Positions 8,293 to 14,731 of a DNA stretch of 27,914 nucleotides are shown one piece after another. A program made the translations under genes and the position numbers. The first letter of the stretch is position 1. The number at the start of each line of letters is the position of its first letter. Origin of the DNA: CAYJVP01 sp964373615 (GTDB lineage: Bacteria > Patescibacteriota > Patescibacteriia > UBA9934 > GWF2-40-263); contig CAYJVP010000001.1 in the NCBI GenBank assembly GCA_964373615.1, positions 1-27,914 on the forward strand, written 5' to 3'. Under the pieces are notes generated by a model, which did not search any database, had not been told where the DNA came from, and saw only the letters and a list, made by a program, of their open reading frames with translations.

Positions 8293-8869
8293 ACTCCTTT
8301 CCCCACCGGACGATGAGGGCGTGGTATTCGTTGAACAGTTTGGGATCTTGCGGAAGGGAGGTCTCGAAAAATTCTCGGATCTCGTCTGCATCAGCCTCGG
8401 AGAGCGTCTCGTGGCCGTGGAACGTCAGAAACCTCCTTGTGTACGCGTCAACGACAAATACGGGCTGCTCAAAGGCGTACAAGAGAATCGAATCCGCTGT
8501 CTCGCGTCCAATCCCCCAGAGATTCAATAATACCTCTCGGGTCGGGGGACGCTGCCATGTTTCAAAAGCGCGTGCAAGGATCTTTAGTTTTTTCGCCTTC
8601 TGGTTGTAGTATCCAGCCGGACGAATAAGAGATCGGAGGGTCTTTGGATGCACGTTTTTTACAGACAGGGCATCAAGGCATCGGGCCCGATAGAGCGCTT
8701 CCACCGCTTTCTCCACATTTATCCATGCTGTGTTTTGCGTCAACACCGCCCCGACCATGACCTCAAAGGGCGGGTCAAATCCTGGTCGCCTGCGTCCAGA
8801 GTGACGAGGCCACCAGTGCTGCGGCCCATAGCGTGAGAGGAGCTCTTCGTAGGCAGACATCGCGTCCAT
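8264..8869 (-). CDS. HhH-GPD DNA glycosylase, endonuclease III-like / MagIII-like, lacking Fe-S cluster
   Basis: This 201-residue base-excision repair glycosylase has the EndoIII fold: VGAVLTQNTAW at about 39-49, RPAGYYNQKAKKL at about 83-95, helix-hairpin-helix LWGIGRETAD (118-126), and the catalytic Asp141 in VVDAYTRRF. The Lys used by bifunctional EndoIII is Glu123 here (GRE instead of GRK), so it should be a monofunctional glycosylase, as in 3-methyladenine glycosylase III. The C-terminus ends at GKEYGKPSRTSQ, where relatives carry the four-Cys Fe-S loop, so that loop is absent. The start at ATG 8869 (MDAMSAYEELL) is chosen because a -10 box lies 9 nt upstream; Met4 is an alternative. It is the first gene of the repair/mre unit. 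Substrate specificity cannot be read from the sequence. Confidence 0.82.
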   Translation of the reverse strand: MDAMSAYEELLSRYGPQHWWPRHSGRRRPGFDPPFEVMVGAVLTQNTAWINVEKAVEALYRARCLDALSVKNVHPKTLRSLIRPAGYYNQKAKKLKILARAFETWQRPPTREVLLNLWGIGRETADSILLYAFEQPVFVVDAYTRRFLTFHGHETLSEADADEIREFFETSLPQDPKLFNEYHALIVRWGKEYGKPSRTSQ

Positions 8870-8878
8870 AGAGGAAGT

Positions 8879-8884
8879 ATTGTA
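8879..8884 (-). promoter_or_regulatory. Predicted -10 box of the glycosylase-helicase-mre unit
   Basis: On the minus strand TACAAT ends 9 nt before the ATG at 8869, which puts the expected transcription start 2-3 nt before the start codon. That implies a leaderless message. The -35 region is weak and falls in the T-rich tail of the rpsI terminator. Confidence 0.45.
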
Positions 8885-8898
8885 CACAGAACAACGAA

Positions 8899-8926
8899 AC
8901 ACCGCACGTTTAGAGACGTGCGGTGT
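8899..8926 (-). terminator. Intrinsic terminator of the ribosomal operon
   Basis: ACACCGCACGT (8899-8909) and ACGTGCGGTGT (8916-8926) form a perfect 11-bp stem with a 6-nt loop, 20 bp after the rpsI stop. On the minus strand it is followed by TTTCGTTGTTCTG, a loose U-rich tract. The position and stem strength make it a convincing terminator. The -10 box of the next unit starts 14 nt beyond it. Confidence 0.8.
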
Positions 8927-8945
8927 CGATGGTGGTGAGTGATGC

Positions 8946-9350
8946 TCACCGTTTCGACCACTGCGGTGAACGGCGCGCCTTCTTTTTCCCGTATTTCTTG
9001 CGTTCCTTTACACGTGCGTCCCGACTGAGGTACCCAAGTTTTTTGAGCACGGGTCTCACATCTTGATTGTACACACAGAGCGCCCGCGCAATGGCCAAAC
9101 GGATTCCTTCTGCCTGTCCGCGGATACCGCCTCCCGTTACTTTCACACTGACATCGAACGTTCCTTCCATGCCGCTTGCGACAAACGGCGCCTGAATAGC
9201 CTGTTGCCATTCGGCATGTGGAAAGTAATCCTTGACATCGCGGCCGTTTACGGTGATTTTCCCAGGCCCATGCGTCAAGCGCACTTGCGCCACGGCCTCT
9301 TTACGGCGGCCGATAGCTCGCGTGTACGTTTCCGTTGTTTTCAGAGTCAT
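8946..9350 (-). CDS. rpsI: 30S ribosomal protein S9
   Basis: This 134-residue protein has the S9 signatures: GRRKEAVAQVRL near the N-terminus, the central GGGIRGQAEGIRLAIARAL segment, and the basic C-terminal tail ending in SPQWSKR, which reaches the P-site tRNA in the ribosome. It starts one nucleotide after the rplM stop (TAGtATG), the usual rplM-rpsI pairing. It is the last gene of the infA-to-rpsI unit and is followed by a terminator hairpin. No Shine-Dalgarno is present, so translation is probably coupled to rplM. Confidence 0.97.
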   Translation of the reverse strand: MTLKTTETYTRAIGRRKEAVAQVRLTHGPGKITVNGRDVKDYFPHAEWQQAIQAPFVASGMEGTFDVSVKVTGGGIRGQAEGIRLAIARALCVYNQDVRPVLKKLGYLSRDARVKERKKYGKKKARRSPQWSKR

Positions 9351-9351
9351 A

Positions 9352-9717
9352 CTAAGCTTCGTTGAACTTCAAACGTTTGAGCCGTGCCGTGCGAAGCCGA
9401 TTTTTTGGCAACATACGCGAAACCGCGTGGCGCAGAACTTCGGTTGGTTTTTCTTTGAACACGCGCTTTACCGGCGTTCGTTTCAATCCTCCCTGATACC
9501 CGGTATGGTGCTTACATTCGGCTTGCTCAAGCTTCTTTCCTGAAAAATGCATGCGTCCCACGTTGACAACCTCAACACAATCGCCCATATCCACATTCGG
9601 AACATAGGTCGGTTTGTGCTTTCCGATCAACAGTCGACTGATCTCGCTTGCCAGACGCCCCGGTGGTTTGCCTGCGGCATCGATCGTATGCGTTTCTCGC
9701 TGCCATTTCACGGTCAT
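9352..9717 (-). CDS. rplM: 50S ribosomal protein L13
   Basis: This 121-residue protein shows the L13 core: WQRETHTIDAAGKPPGRLAS at the start, then LLIGKHKPTYVPNVDMGDCVEVVN, and GGLKRTPVKRVF followed by VSRMLPKNRLR. The start at 9717 (MTVKWQRETH) matches the family N-terminus and lies one nucleotide after the TGA of rplQ. An upstream in-frame start would overlap rplQ by 77 nt. At 121 residues it is shorter than the usual 140-145, missing the C-terminal tail. It binds 23S rRNA early in large-subunit assembly. Its partner rpsI follows directly. Confidence 0.96.
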   Translation of the reverse strand: MTVKWQRETHTIDAAGKPPGRLASEISRLLIGKHKPTYVPNVDMGDCVEVVNVGRMHFSGKKLEQAECKHHTGYQGGLKRTPVKRVFKEKPTEVLRHAVSRMLPKNRLRTARLKRLKFNEA

Positions 9718-9718
9718 A

Positions 9719-10069
9719 TCAAACAAGTTCAATGTGAACCATTTCAGCCGCGTCTTGTCCGCGCCGGCCAGTTTTCGTGAGGCGCGTATACCCACCGTGC
9801 CGATCTTTATAACGCGGTCCGAGCACCTCCAAAAGCTTTTTCACGGGCAGTTCCGTGTCAAACGTTGCGAGCAATCGACGTCTGACAGAAAGCGTCGGGG
9901 TCTTGCTTGACGTAATCGATCGTTCGACAAGTGAACGGACCGCCCTTGCCTTCGCCTGTGTTGTCTTAACTTTTTCGTACAAAATAACACTTGCCGCTAA
10001 CCCACGCAGGAGGGCGACACGCGGCGCCTTCTTTCGATCGAGAATTTTATTCTTGTTGCGATGTCGCAT
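9719..10069 (-). CDS. rplQ: 50S ribosomal protein L17
   Basis: This 116-residue protein starts MRHRNKNKILDRKKAPRVAL, close to the conserved MRHRxxxxkLgR start of L17, and ends GRRGQDAAEMVHIELV, matching the conserved E-M-V-x-I-E-L end. It follows rpoA by 6 nt and precedes rplM by 1 nt, the standard alpha-operon order. L17 lies near the exit of the peptide tunnel on the large subunit. It uses a TGA stop, which supports the standard genetic code. Confidence 0.97.
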   Translation of the reverse strand: MRHRNKNKILDRKKAPRVALLRGLAASVILYEKVKTTQAKARAVRSLVERSITSSKTPTLSVRRRLLATFDTELPVKKLLEVLGPRYKDRHGGYTRLTKTGRRGQDAAEMVHIELV

Positions 10070-10075
10070 ACGCCC

Positions 10076-10810
10076 CTACTCCAGAGAAGCTTCTGTGTTT
10101 TCAGCGACCGCGTCGACCGCTCCGGAAGTTCCGGTAAGAAGATGGAAGTGGTCGATGAGAATTTTTGCCGATTGTCTGACCGCTTCTTCTGGATCAATGG
10201 TGCCATCTGTTTCGATCGTCATGACAAGTTTATCGAGGTTGGTGATGTCTCCGACCCGGGTATTTTCTACGCGATATCCGACATTTCGAATAGGGGAGAA
10301 CAGAGCGTCGATGGCGATCATCCCAATTTCATTCACCTCGTTTTTGCGCTCTTCCGTGGCTGAATATCCACGCCCATGCTCGATAACAACCTCAAGCTCA
10401 AACTCGCCTTTCGCCTCTGTGACGGTGGCAAGAGGAAGGTTCGGGTTCATGATTTCAACATCCGCATTCGGTTCAAAATCTCCCGCTGTCACGACCCCCT
10501 CACCCCTCTTGCGCAACTGAAGTTTAATCGGTTGGTCGCTATGAAGCCGCAGGCGCAACGATTTTATATTAAGAATCACCTGTAACACATCTTCCTTTAC
10601 CTGCGGGATCGCTTGAAATTCGTGCGTGGCTCCTTTGATTTTGACGGCCGTCACCGCCGCACCCGGCAGGGTCGATAACAGGACGCGGCGCAGGGCGTTT
10701 CCAAGCGTGGTTCCGTAGCCCCAGTAACAAGGCTCCACGGAAAGAACGGCCGTGTTCGGTTGCTCGCCTGGTTCAAGCGAGATGTGCGTTGGAAGATGGA
10801 TGTTTTCCAT
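10076..10810 (-). CDS. rpoA: RNA polymerase alpha subunit, N-terminal domain only
   Basis: This 244-residue protein covers the whole alpha N-terminal domain: GYGTTLGNALRRVLLSTLPG near 31-50, KEDVLQVILNIK, and TVTEAKGEFELEVVIEHGRGY, IDALFSPIRNVGYRVENTRVG and IDPEEAVRQSAKIL, which form the dimer and beta/beta-prime contacts. It stops about 70-80 residues before the usual 310-330, so the C-terminal helix-hairpin-helix domain that binds UP elements and activators is missing, along with most of the linker. Only 6 nt separate it from rplQ, so no frameshifted remainder exists. It sits in the usual alpha-operon place between rpsD and rplQ. Confidence 0.95.
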   Translation of the reverse strand: MENIHLPTHISLEPGEQPNTAVLSVEPCYWGYGTTLGNALRRVLLSTLPGAAVTAVKIKGATHEFQAIPQVKEDVLQVILNIKSLRLRLHSDQPIKLQLRKRGEGVVTAGDFEPNADVEIMNPNLPLATVTEAKGEFELEVVIEHGRGYSATEERKNEVNEIGMIAIDALFSPIRNVGYRVENTRVGDITNLDKLVMTIETDGTIDPEEAVRQSAKILIDHFHLLTGTSGAVDAVAENTEASLE

Positions 10811-10840
10811 ACATTTGGGCGAAGTGAGGAATTGTTCCCA

Positions 10841-11455
10841 TTAACGTGAGTACAACTCAACGATGAGTGTCGGATCAAAAACCGTTTCAAGGTCTTCCCC
10901 CTCTGCGGCGCTGACCACCTTTCCTGTTTGGGCCGCGGCATCCAGATGAAGCCATGTCGGGGGCTGGGCTCCACTCAGGCGTTCAGACATATTTTTTACG
11001 AGCGTCTTCTCCGTTTTTGTTGCGTGAATGGCTATCTCGTCCCCAACGCTCACGAGCGCAGACGGGATGTTGAGCGTCTTTCCGTTGACCGTAACGAATC
11101 CGTGCGAAACCATCTGGCGGGCCTGACGACGCGTGACCGCAAACCCGAGGCGGTAGACGACATTGTCGAGACGTCTTTCCAAAATTTGCACGAGAAATGT
11201 GGCGGTGTTCCCACGTTTTCTTCGGGCCATCTCAAAATAGTTACGAAACTGGCGTTCCATGATGTTATATAAACGTTTGGCTTTCTGCTTTTCACGAAGT
11301 TGCTTGCCGTAACCTGAAAGTCTGGACGTTCGCGCCGTGGGGCCGTGAACACCCGGCGGGTATGGCCGGCGTTTGACGGCACATTTTTCACGACCACAAA
11401 GGCTCACCCCCTCCCGGCGGCACATTTTGCAGGTGGACATGAGCGTTTTCCCCAT
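10841..11455 (-). CDS. rpsD: 30S ribosomal protein S4 (zinc-binding form)
   Basis: This 204-residue protein has the N-terminal zinc knuckle of C+ type S4 proteins, with Cys9, Cys12, Cys20 and Cys25 (CKMCRREG...CGREKC). The S4 RNA-binding domain follows (LDNVVYRLGFAVTRRQARQM, VTVNGKTLNIPS). S4 nucleates 30S assembly on 16S rRNA and in many bacteria represses its own operon. I kept the ATG at 11455, because it places the first Cys at residue 9 as in most S4 proteins; Met6 is an alternative. It begins 9 nt after rpsK and lies 30 nt before rpoA. Confidence 0.97.
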   Translation of the reverse strand: MGKTLMSTCKMCRREGVSLCGREKCAVKRRPYPPGVHGPTARTSRLSGYGKQLREKQKAKRLYNIMERQFRNYFEMARRKRGNTATFLVQILERRLDNVVYRLGFAVTRRQARQMVSHGFVTVNGKTLNIPSALVSVGDEIAIHATKTEKTLVKNMSERLSGAQPPTWLHLDAAAQTGKVVSAAEGEDLETVFDPTLIVELYSR

Positions 11456-11464
11456 ACGAAGTGG

Positions 11465-11917
11465 TTACACGCGTCGCGCGCGCGGAGCGCGACAGCCATT
11501 GTGTGGAAGAGGCGTGGTATCTTTGATCGTCAGCACGGAAAACCCATTTGCATTCAAGGCACGGACCGCTGAGTCTCGTCCTGAACCAACACCCGTTACG
11601 TATACATTGAGGTCACGCATCCCGTACGGCTCAAGTTTTTCCGCAACCACTTTTATCATAACGCTTGACGCATACGGCGTGGCCTTTTTTGGTCCACGAA
11701 ATCCGCAGTGTCCCGCGCTTGCCCAGGCCAAGGTGTTTCCGTTCAAATCCGTCACGGTGATGATCGTGTTGTTATACGTTGCCTGGATGTAAGCGCGTCC
11801 ATGAGGAATCTGCCGAGTCGTCTTTTTGCTCGCGGATGCGCGTGTCGGGCGCTCCTTTCCCGCCTTCGTGCTTGTGGTCGTAGCTTCCGAACCGCCGGCC
11901 TTGGATTCTTCTGCCAT
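11465..11917 (-). CDS. rpsK: 30S ribosomal protein S11
   Basis: This 150-residue protein has the S11 core from about residue 37: GRAYIQATYNNTIITVTDLNG, then WASAGHCGFRGPKKATPYA and VTGVGSGRDSAVRAL, ending in the conserved HNGCRAPRARRV. The first 36 residues are a low-complexity Ala/Thr/Ser/Lys/Glu-rich extension, making it about 20 residues longer than the usual 125-130. S11 lies on the 30S platform near the mRNA exit. It starts 3 nt after the rpsM stop and has no Shine-Dalgarno, so it is probably translated by coupling. Confidence 0.97.
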   Translation of the reverse strand: MAEESKAGGSEATTTSTKAGKERPTRASASKKTTRQIPHGRAYIQATYNNTIITVTDLNGNTLAWASAGHCGFRGPKKATPYASSVMIKVVAEKLEPYGMRDLNVYVTGVGSGRDSAVRALNANGFSVLTIKDTTPLPHNGCRAPRARRV

Positions 11918-11920
11918 AGA

Positions 11921-12307
11921 TTACGTCTTTGTCAGCACGCGACGGCCGCTGCCGGTTGTTTTACGCACATTTCCGCGGACCGTTCGCGAATTCGTTTTCG
12001 TACGCTGACCGCGCGCCGGAAGATGCTTAATGTGGCGCGTCCCTCGATAGCAACCAATTTCTTTTAAACGCTTAAGGTTCCCGAGCACTTCGCGGCGAAG
12101 GTCGCCTTCCACGCGATGGTTTTTCTCAATCAACTCACGAATTTTTGTCACCTGATCTTCCGACAGGTCCTTCGCACGAATGTTCTCATCCACCCCAGCC
12201 GTTTTTAACACGCGGGTGGCGGTTGGGCGACCGACGCCATAAACATACGTCAGGGCAATGACGACGCGTTTATCATTTGGAAGAGTGACACCGGCGATAC
12301 GAGCCAT
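11921..12307 (-). CDS. rpsM: 30S ribosomal protein S13
   Basis: This 128-residue protein starts MARIAGVTLPNDKRV and has YGVGRPTATRVL, then GCYRGTRHIKHLPARGQRTKTNSRTVRG, the conserved S13 rRNA and tRNA contact region in the 30S head. The length is typical. It follows rpmJ by 18 nt and precedes rpsK by 3 nt, in standard alpha-operon order. No strong Shine-Dalgarno is seen in the 18-nt gap. Confidence 0.97.
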   Translation of the reverse strand: MARIAGVTLPNDKRVVIALTYVYGVGRPTATRVLKTAGVDENIRAKDLSEDQVTKIRELIEKNHRVEGDLRREVLGNLKRLKEIGCYRGTRHIKHLPARGQRTKTNSRTVRGNVRKTTGSGRRVLTKT

Positions 12308-12325
12308 ACACGAAACCTGACAGGA

Positions 12326-12439
12326 CTATCCCTGCCGCTGTTTGTGGCGAGGATTTTTACAGACGATCACGACGCGCCCCTTGCGGCGAACGACACGACA
12401 ATCGCGACAAATTTTTTTGACCGAGGCGCGGACCTTCAT
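12326..12439 (-). CDS. rpmJ: 50S ribosomal protein L36
   Basis: This 37-residue protein was found by translating the gap between infA and rpsM. It begins MKVRASVKKICRDC and ends VCKNPRHKQRQG. Cys11, Cys14, Cys27 and His32 form the zinc ribbon of the L36 C+ type. Its length and its place between infA and rpsM are exactly as expected. It ends with TAG, 18 nt before rpsM, and its ATG at 12439 lies 43 nt after the infA stop. Confidence 0.96.
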   Translation of the reverse strand: MKVRASVKKICRDCRVVRRKGRVVIVCKNPRHKQRQG

Positions 12440-12482
12440 AAAAAATGCACAAACGTCACCGAACAGACATTCGATGACGCCT

Positions 12483-12707
12483 TTAAAATCGATAAACGAC
12501 TCGTCCCTTTGTCAAGTCGTATGGGCTCAATTCAACCTTCACTTCATCTCCAGGCAGAAGGCGGATGCGGTGCATGCGCATCTTTCCTGACAGGTGCCCG
12601 ATAATCGTCTGTCCATTTTCCAGCTTGATTTTGAATTTTGCGCCGGGGAGGAGTTCTTCAACCTCGCCGCGGACCTCAATATAGTCTTTCGAGCCCTGGT
12701 CTGGCAT
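12483..12707 (-). CDS. infA: Translation initiation factor IF-1
   Basis: This 74-residue protein is a single S1/OB-fold domain of normal IF-1 length, with IEVRGEVEELLPGAKFKIKLEN, then GHLSGKMRMHRIRLLPGDEVKVELSPYDLTKGR. It occupies the A site of the 30S during initiation. It is the first gene of the ribosomal unit. Two promoter-like sequences lie upstream: a near-consensus one at 12778-12806 and a weaker one at 12721-12749. No Shine-Dalgarno precedes the ATG. Confidence 0.97.
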   Translation of the reverse strand: MPDQGSKDYIEVRGEVEELLPGAKFKIKLENGQTIIGHLSGKMRMHRIRLLPGDEVKVELSPYDLTKGRVVYRF

Positions 12708-12720
12708 AACAAGTGCGGAA

Positions 12721-12749
12721 ATACTATCAGCTCAGCCAAAAAATTACAA
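12721..12749 (-). promoter_or_regulatory. Possible second promoter before infA
   Basis: On the minus strand TTGTAA (12744-12749) and TAGTAT (12721-12726) are separated by 17 nt. The expected start is about 6-7 nt before the infA ATG, which would give a near-leaderless message. The match is weaker than that of the upstream promoter. Confidence 0.35.
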
Positions 12750-12777
12750 GGCGCGTGTGGATAATTGAAGCGCCGCT

Positions 12778-12806
12778 ATTGTACGTGTGAGGTTTTTTCC
12801 TGTCAA
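12778..12806 (-). promoter_or_regulatory. Sigma-70-type promoter of the infA-rpsI operon
   Basis: On the minus strand TTGACA (12801-12806) and TACAAT (12778-12783) are separated by exactly 17 nt. The -35 is a perfect consensus and the -10 matches five of six. The transcription start would be near 12771, giving a leader of about 64 nt before infA. It lies in the 139-nt gap after alaS, so the ribosomal genes can be transcribed apart from alaS. It is the best promoter in the window. Confidence 0.8.
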
Positions 12807-12846
12807 GACAATACGTGGACAAACGATTTTTTGGCAAGGTTAAGCT

Positions 12847-14661
12847 TTAACGAGCCTCTGGGTGACTCGTAAGCGTTGCCTTAATTCTGCGCACACCGGA
12901 GGCCACCGCTTCTTCCTTTATAATGGAAAAAAAGCCAAGCTCCCCCGTGCGTTCGACATGAGGTCCGCCGCAGACTTCTTTGCTCTCGTATGCGCCGGTT
13001 GCCTGGTCACCAATAAAGTACACTTTTATCTTGCCGCCAAGCTGCGCGTACGTGTCCTCGAATACGCCGATGGCCCCGCGTTTCTTTGCGTCCTCGAGGT
13101 CCAGGATTTCAAAATGGACGGGAAGATTTTTCCGAATGTTTTCGTTCACGATACCCTCAACGCGCTTGATCTGATCCGCGGTCATCTTTTCCGGATGAGA
13201 GAAGTCAAACCGGAGTCGTTCCTTTGTGATGTTCGACCCTCGCTGGAATACGTGATCGCCGAGAACCGTACGCAGGGCTTGGTGAAGCATGTGGGTAGCC
13301 GTATGGAGACGAGTCGACTCCACGGAGTGGTCCGCAAGCCCGCCGGCAAACTTTTGCTCGGCTCCGGCGCGTGAGAGGCCCTGATGTTTTTTGAATTCGG
13401 CGGCAAACGCTTCGCGGTCAACGCTCTGACCGTTGTCCCGAGCGAGTTCCTCGGTGAATTCAAGGGGGAATCCGTATGTTGAGTAGAGCACGAAGGCGTC
13501 TTCCCCGCTCACCTTTCCACTCATCGAAAATATTTTTTCAAATTCTTTGAGACCTTTTTCAATCGTTCGACCAAATTTTTCTTCCTCACGCTTGAGTTCC
13601 TCCACGATGCGCGGATGGTTCACCTCGAGTTCCGGGTACACATCCCGCATCGTGTGGACGACAACATCCGCCACATTCACCACGAACATCCCCTGAATGC
13701 CAAGCTGGCGGCCGTGGCGAATCGCGCGCCGAATCAGCCGTCGGAGCACGTACCCCTGGTCAACGTTTGATGGTACGACCCCACGCTCGTCTCCAAGAAT
13801 GAACACGGCCGCGCGCAGGTGGTCTGAAATGATGCGCATGGAACGCATCGTGGAAGCATCTTGTGAGGAAGGAAGGCCGGAAACTTGCTCGATTTTTTTC
13901 ATGATCGGCTGGAGGAGATCCGTCTCGTACACGTTATCAAACCCACCGAGAACCGTGAGCGAGCGCTCCAAACCCATTCCCGTGTCTACATTTTTTTTCG
14001 CAAGAGGTTTCAGGGCGCCATCGGCCTCCTTGTTGAACTGCATGAAGACGTTGTTCCAAATTTCAACCCACTGTTTGTCCATTGGGTCAAACGTTTCCGG
14101 CGCCGGAGTCCCGCCCACCCAATAGAAAATCTCCGTGTCCGGTCCCTGCGGACCCGGATACTTGCCGCCGGCCGGCCACCAGTTGTCTTCCACACCAAGA
14201 AAGGCAATGCGTCCCTTCCCAATGCCGATCGAGAGCCAGATATTTGCCGACTCCTCATCGCGAGGAGCCGCGTCGTTCCCAGCGAATACCGTGACCGCCA
14301 GGCGATGCGGGTCAATATTGAGCCACGCAGGACTTGTCAAGAATTCCCAACTCCACATGATGGCTTCGGTTTTGAAGTAGTCGCCGAGCGACCAATTGCC
14401 AAGCATTTCAAAAAAGGTGAGGTGCGTGTTGTCCCCAACATCCTCGATATCGCCGGTGCGAATACATTTCTGCGCGTCCGCAAGCCGATTTCCGGAGGGA
14501 TGCGGTTCGCCGAGAAGGTATGGCACGAGCGGATGCATGCCGGCCGTGGTAAACAAAACGGTCGGATCATTTTCAGGAATAAGAGACGCTGATGGAATGA
14601 TCTCGTGGCCTTTCTGTTTGAAAAATTCTAGAAATTTTGTGCGTAATTCATAGGAAGTCAT
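12847..14661 (-). CDS. alaS: Alanyl-tRNA synthetase, without the C-Ala domain
   Basis: This 604-residue enzyme attaches alanine to tRNA-Ala. The class II catalytic domain and tRNA-recognition region occupy about 1-440 (ELRTKFLEFFKQKGH, then FTTAGMHPLVPYLLG, then FFEMLGNWSLGDYFK). The editing domain follows, with zinc ligands His453, His457, Cys564 and His568 (HTATH and CGGPH, the latter CGGTH in most bacteria). Usual bacterial AlaRS is 870-880 residues; the C-terminal dimerisation/tRNA-elbow C-Ala domain is absent. The ATG at 14661 gives the family N-terminus; another in-frame start at 14709 adds 16 unlike residues. It lies between murJ and the infA promoter. Confidence 0.95.
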   Translation of the reverse strand: MTSYELRTKFLEFFKQKGHEIIPSASLIPENDPTVLFTTAGMHPLVPYLLGEPHPSGNRLADAQKCIRTGDIEDVGDNTHLTFFEMLGNWSLGDYFKTEAIMWSWEFLTSPAWLNIDPHRLAVTVFAGNDAAPRDEESANIWLSIGIGKGRIAFLGVEDNWWPAGGKYPGPQGPDTEIFYWVGGTPAPETFDPMDKQWVEIWNNVFMQFNKEADGALKPLAKKNVDTGMGLERSLTVLGGFDNVYETDLLQPIMKKIEQVSGLPSSQDASTMRSMRIISDHLRAAVFILGDERGVVPSNVDQGYVLRRLIRRAIRHGRQLGIQGMFVVNVADVVVHTMRDVYPELEVNHPRIVEELKREEEKFGRTIEKGLKEFEKIFSMSGKVSGEDAFVLYSTYGFPLEFTEELARDNGQSVDREAFAAEFKKHQGLSRAGAEQKFAGGLADHSVESTRLHTATHMLHQALRTVLGDHVFQRGSNITKERLRFDFSHPEKMTADQIKRVEGIVNENIRKNLPVHFEILDLEDAKKRGAIGVFEDTYAQLGGKIKVYFIGDQATGAYESKEVCGGPHVERTGELGFFSIIKEEAVASGVRRIKATLTSHPEAR

Positions 14662-14697
14662 ACATGGGGTGGTTGTGTTCTCTCTTGTATGCGGACC

Positions 14698-14726
14698 ATC
14701 ATAACGCAATGCCTAGGTTGCGCAAC
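14698..14726 (-). promoter_or_regulatory. Possible alaS promoter overlapping a 10-bp palindrome
   Basis: On the minus strand TATGAT (14698-14703) is a fair -10 box, with a weak -35 (TTGCGC) 16 nt upstream. The -35 lies inside the perfect palindrome GTTGCGCAAC (14717-14726), just after the murJ stop. The palindrome could be an operator. The leader would be about 30 nt. Confidence 0.3.
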
Positions 14727-14731
14727 TCTAT

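Noticed and set aside
8293..8391. Longer N-terminus for the helicase
   Set aside because: The extra 33 residues are encoded antiparallel-free but inside the glycosylase frame and do not resemble helicase N-termini, which begin as at 8292.
10060..10078. A frameshift hiding an RpoA C-terminal domain
   Set aside because: Only 6 nt separate the rpoA stop from the rplQ start, so no space exists for a CTD in any frame.
12708..12846. A riboswitch or small RNA between alaS and infA
   Set aside because: The gap is explained by promoters; no conserved structured motif that I recognise is present.
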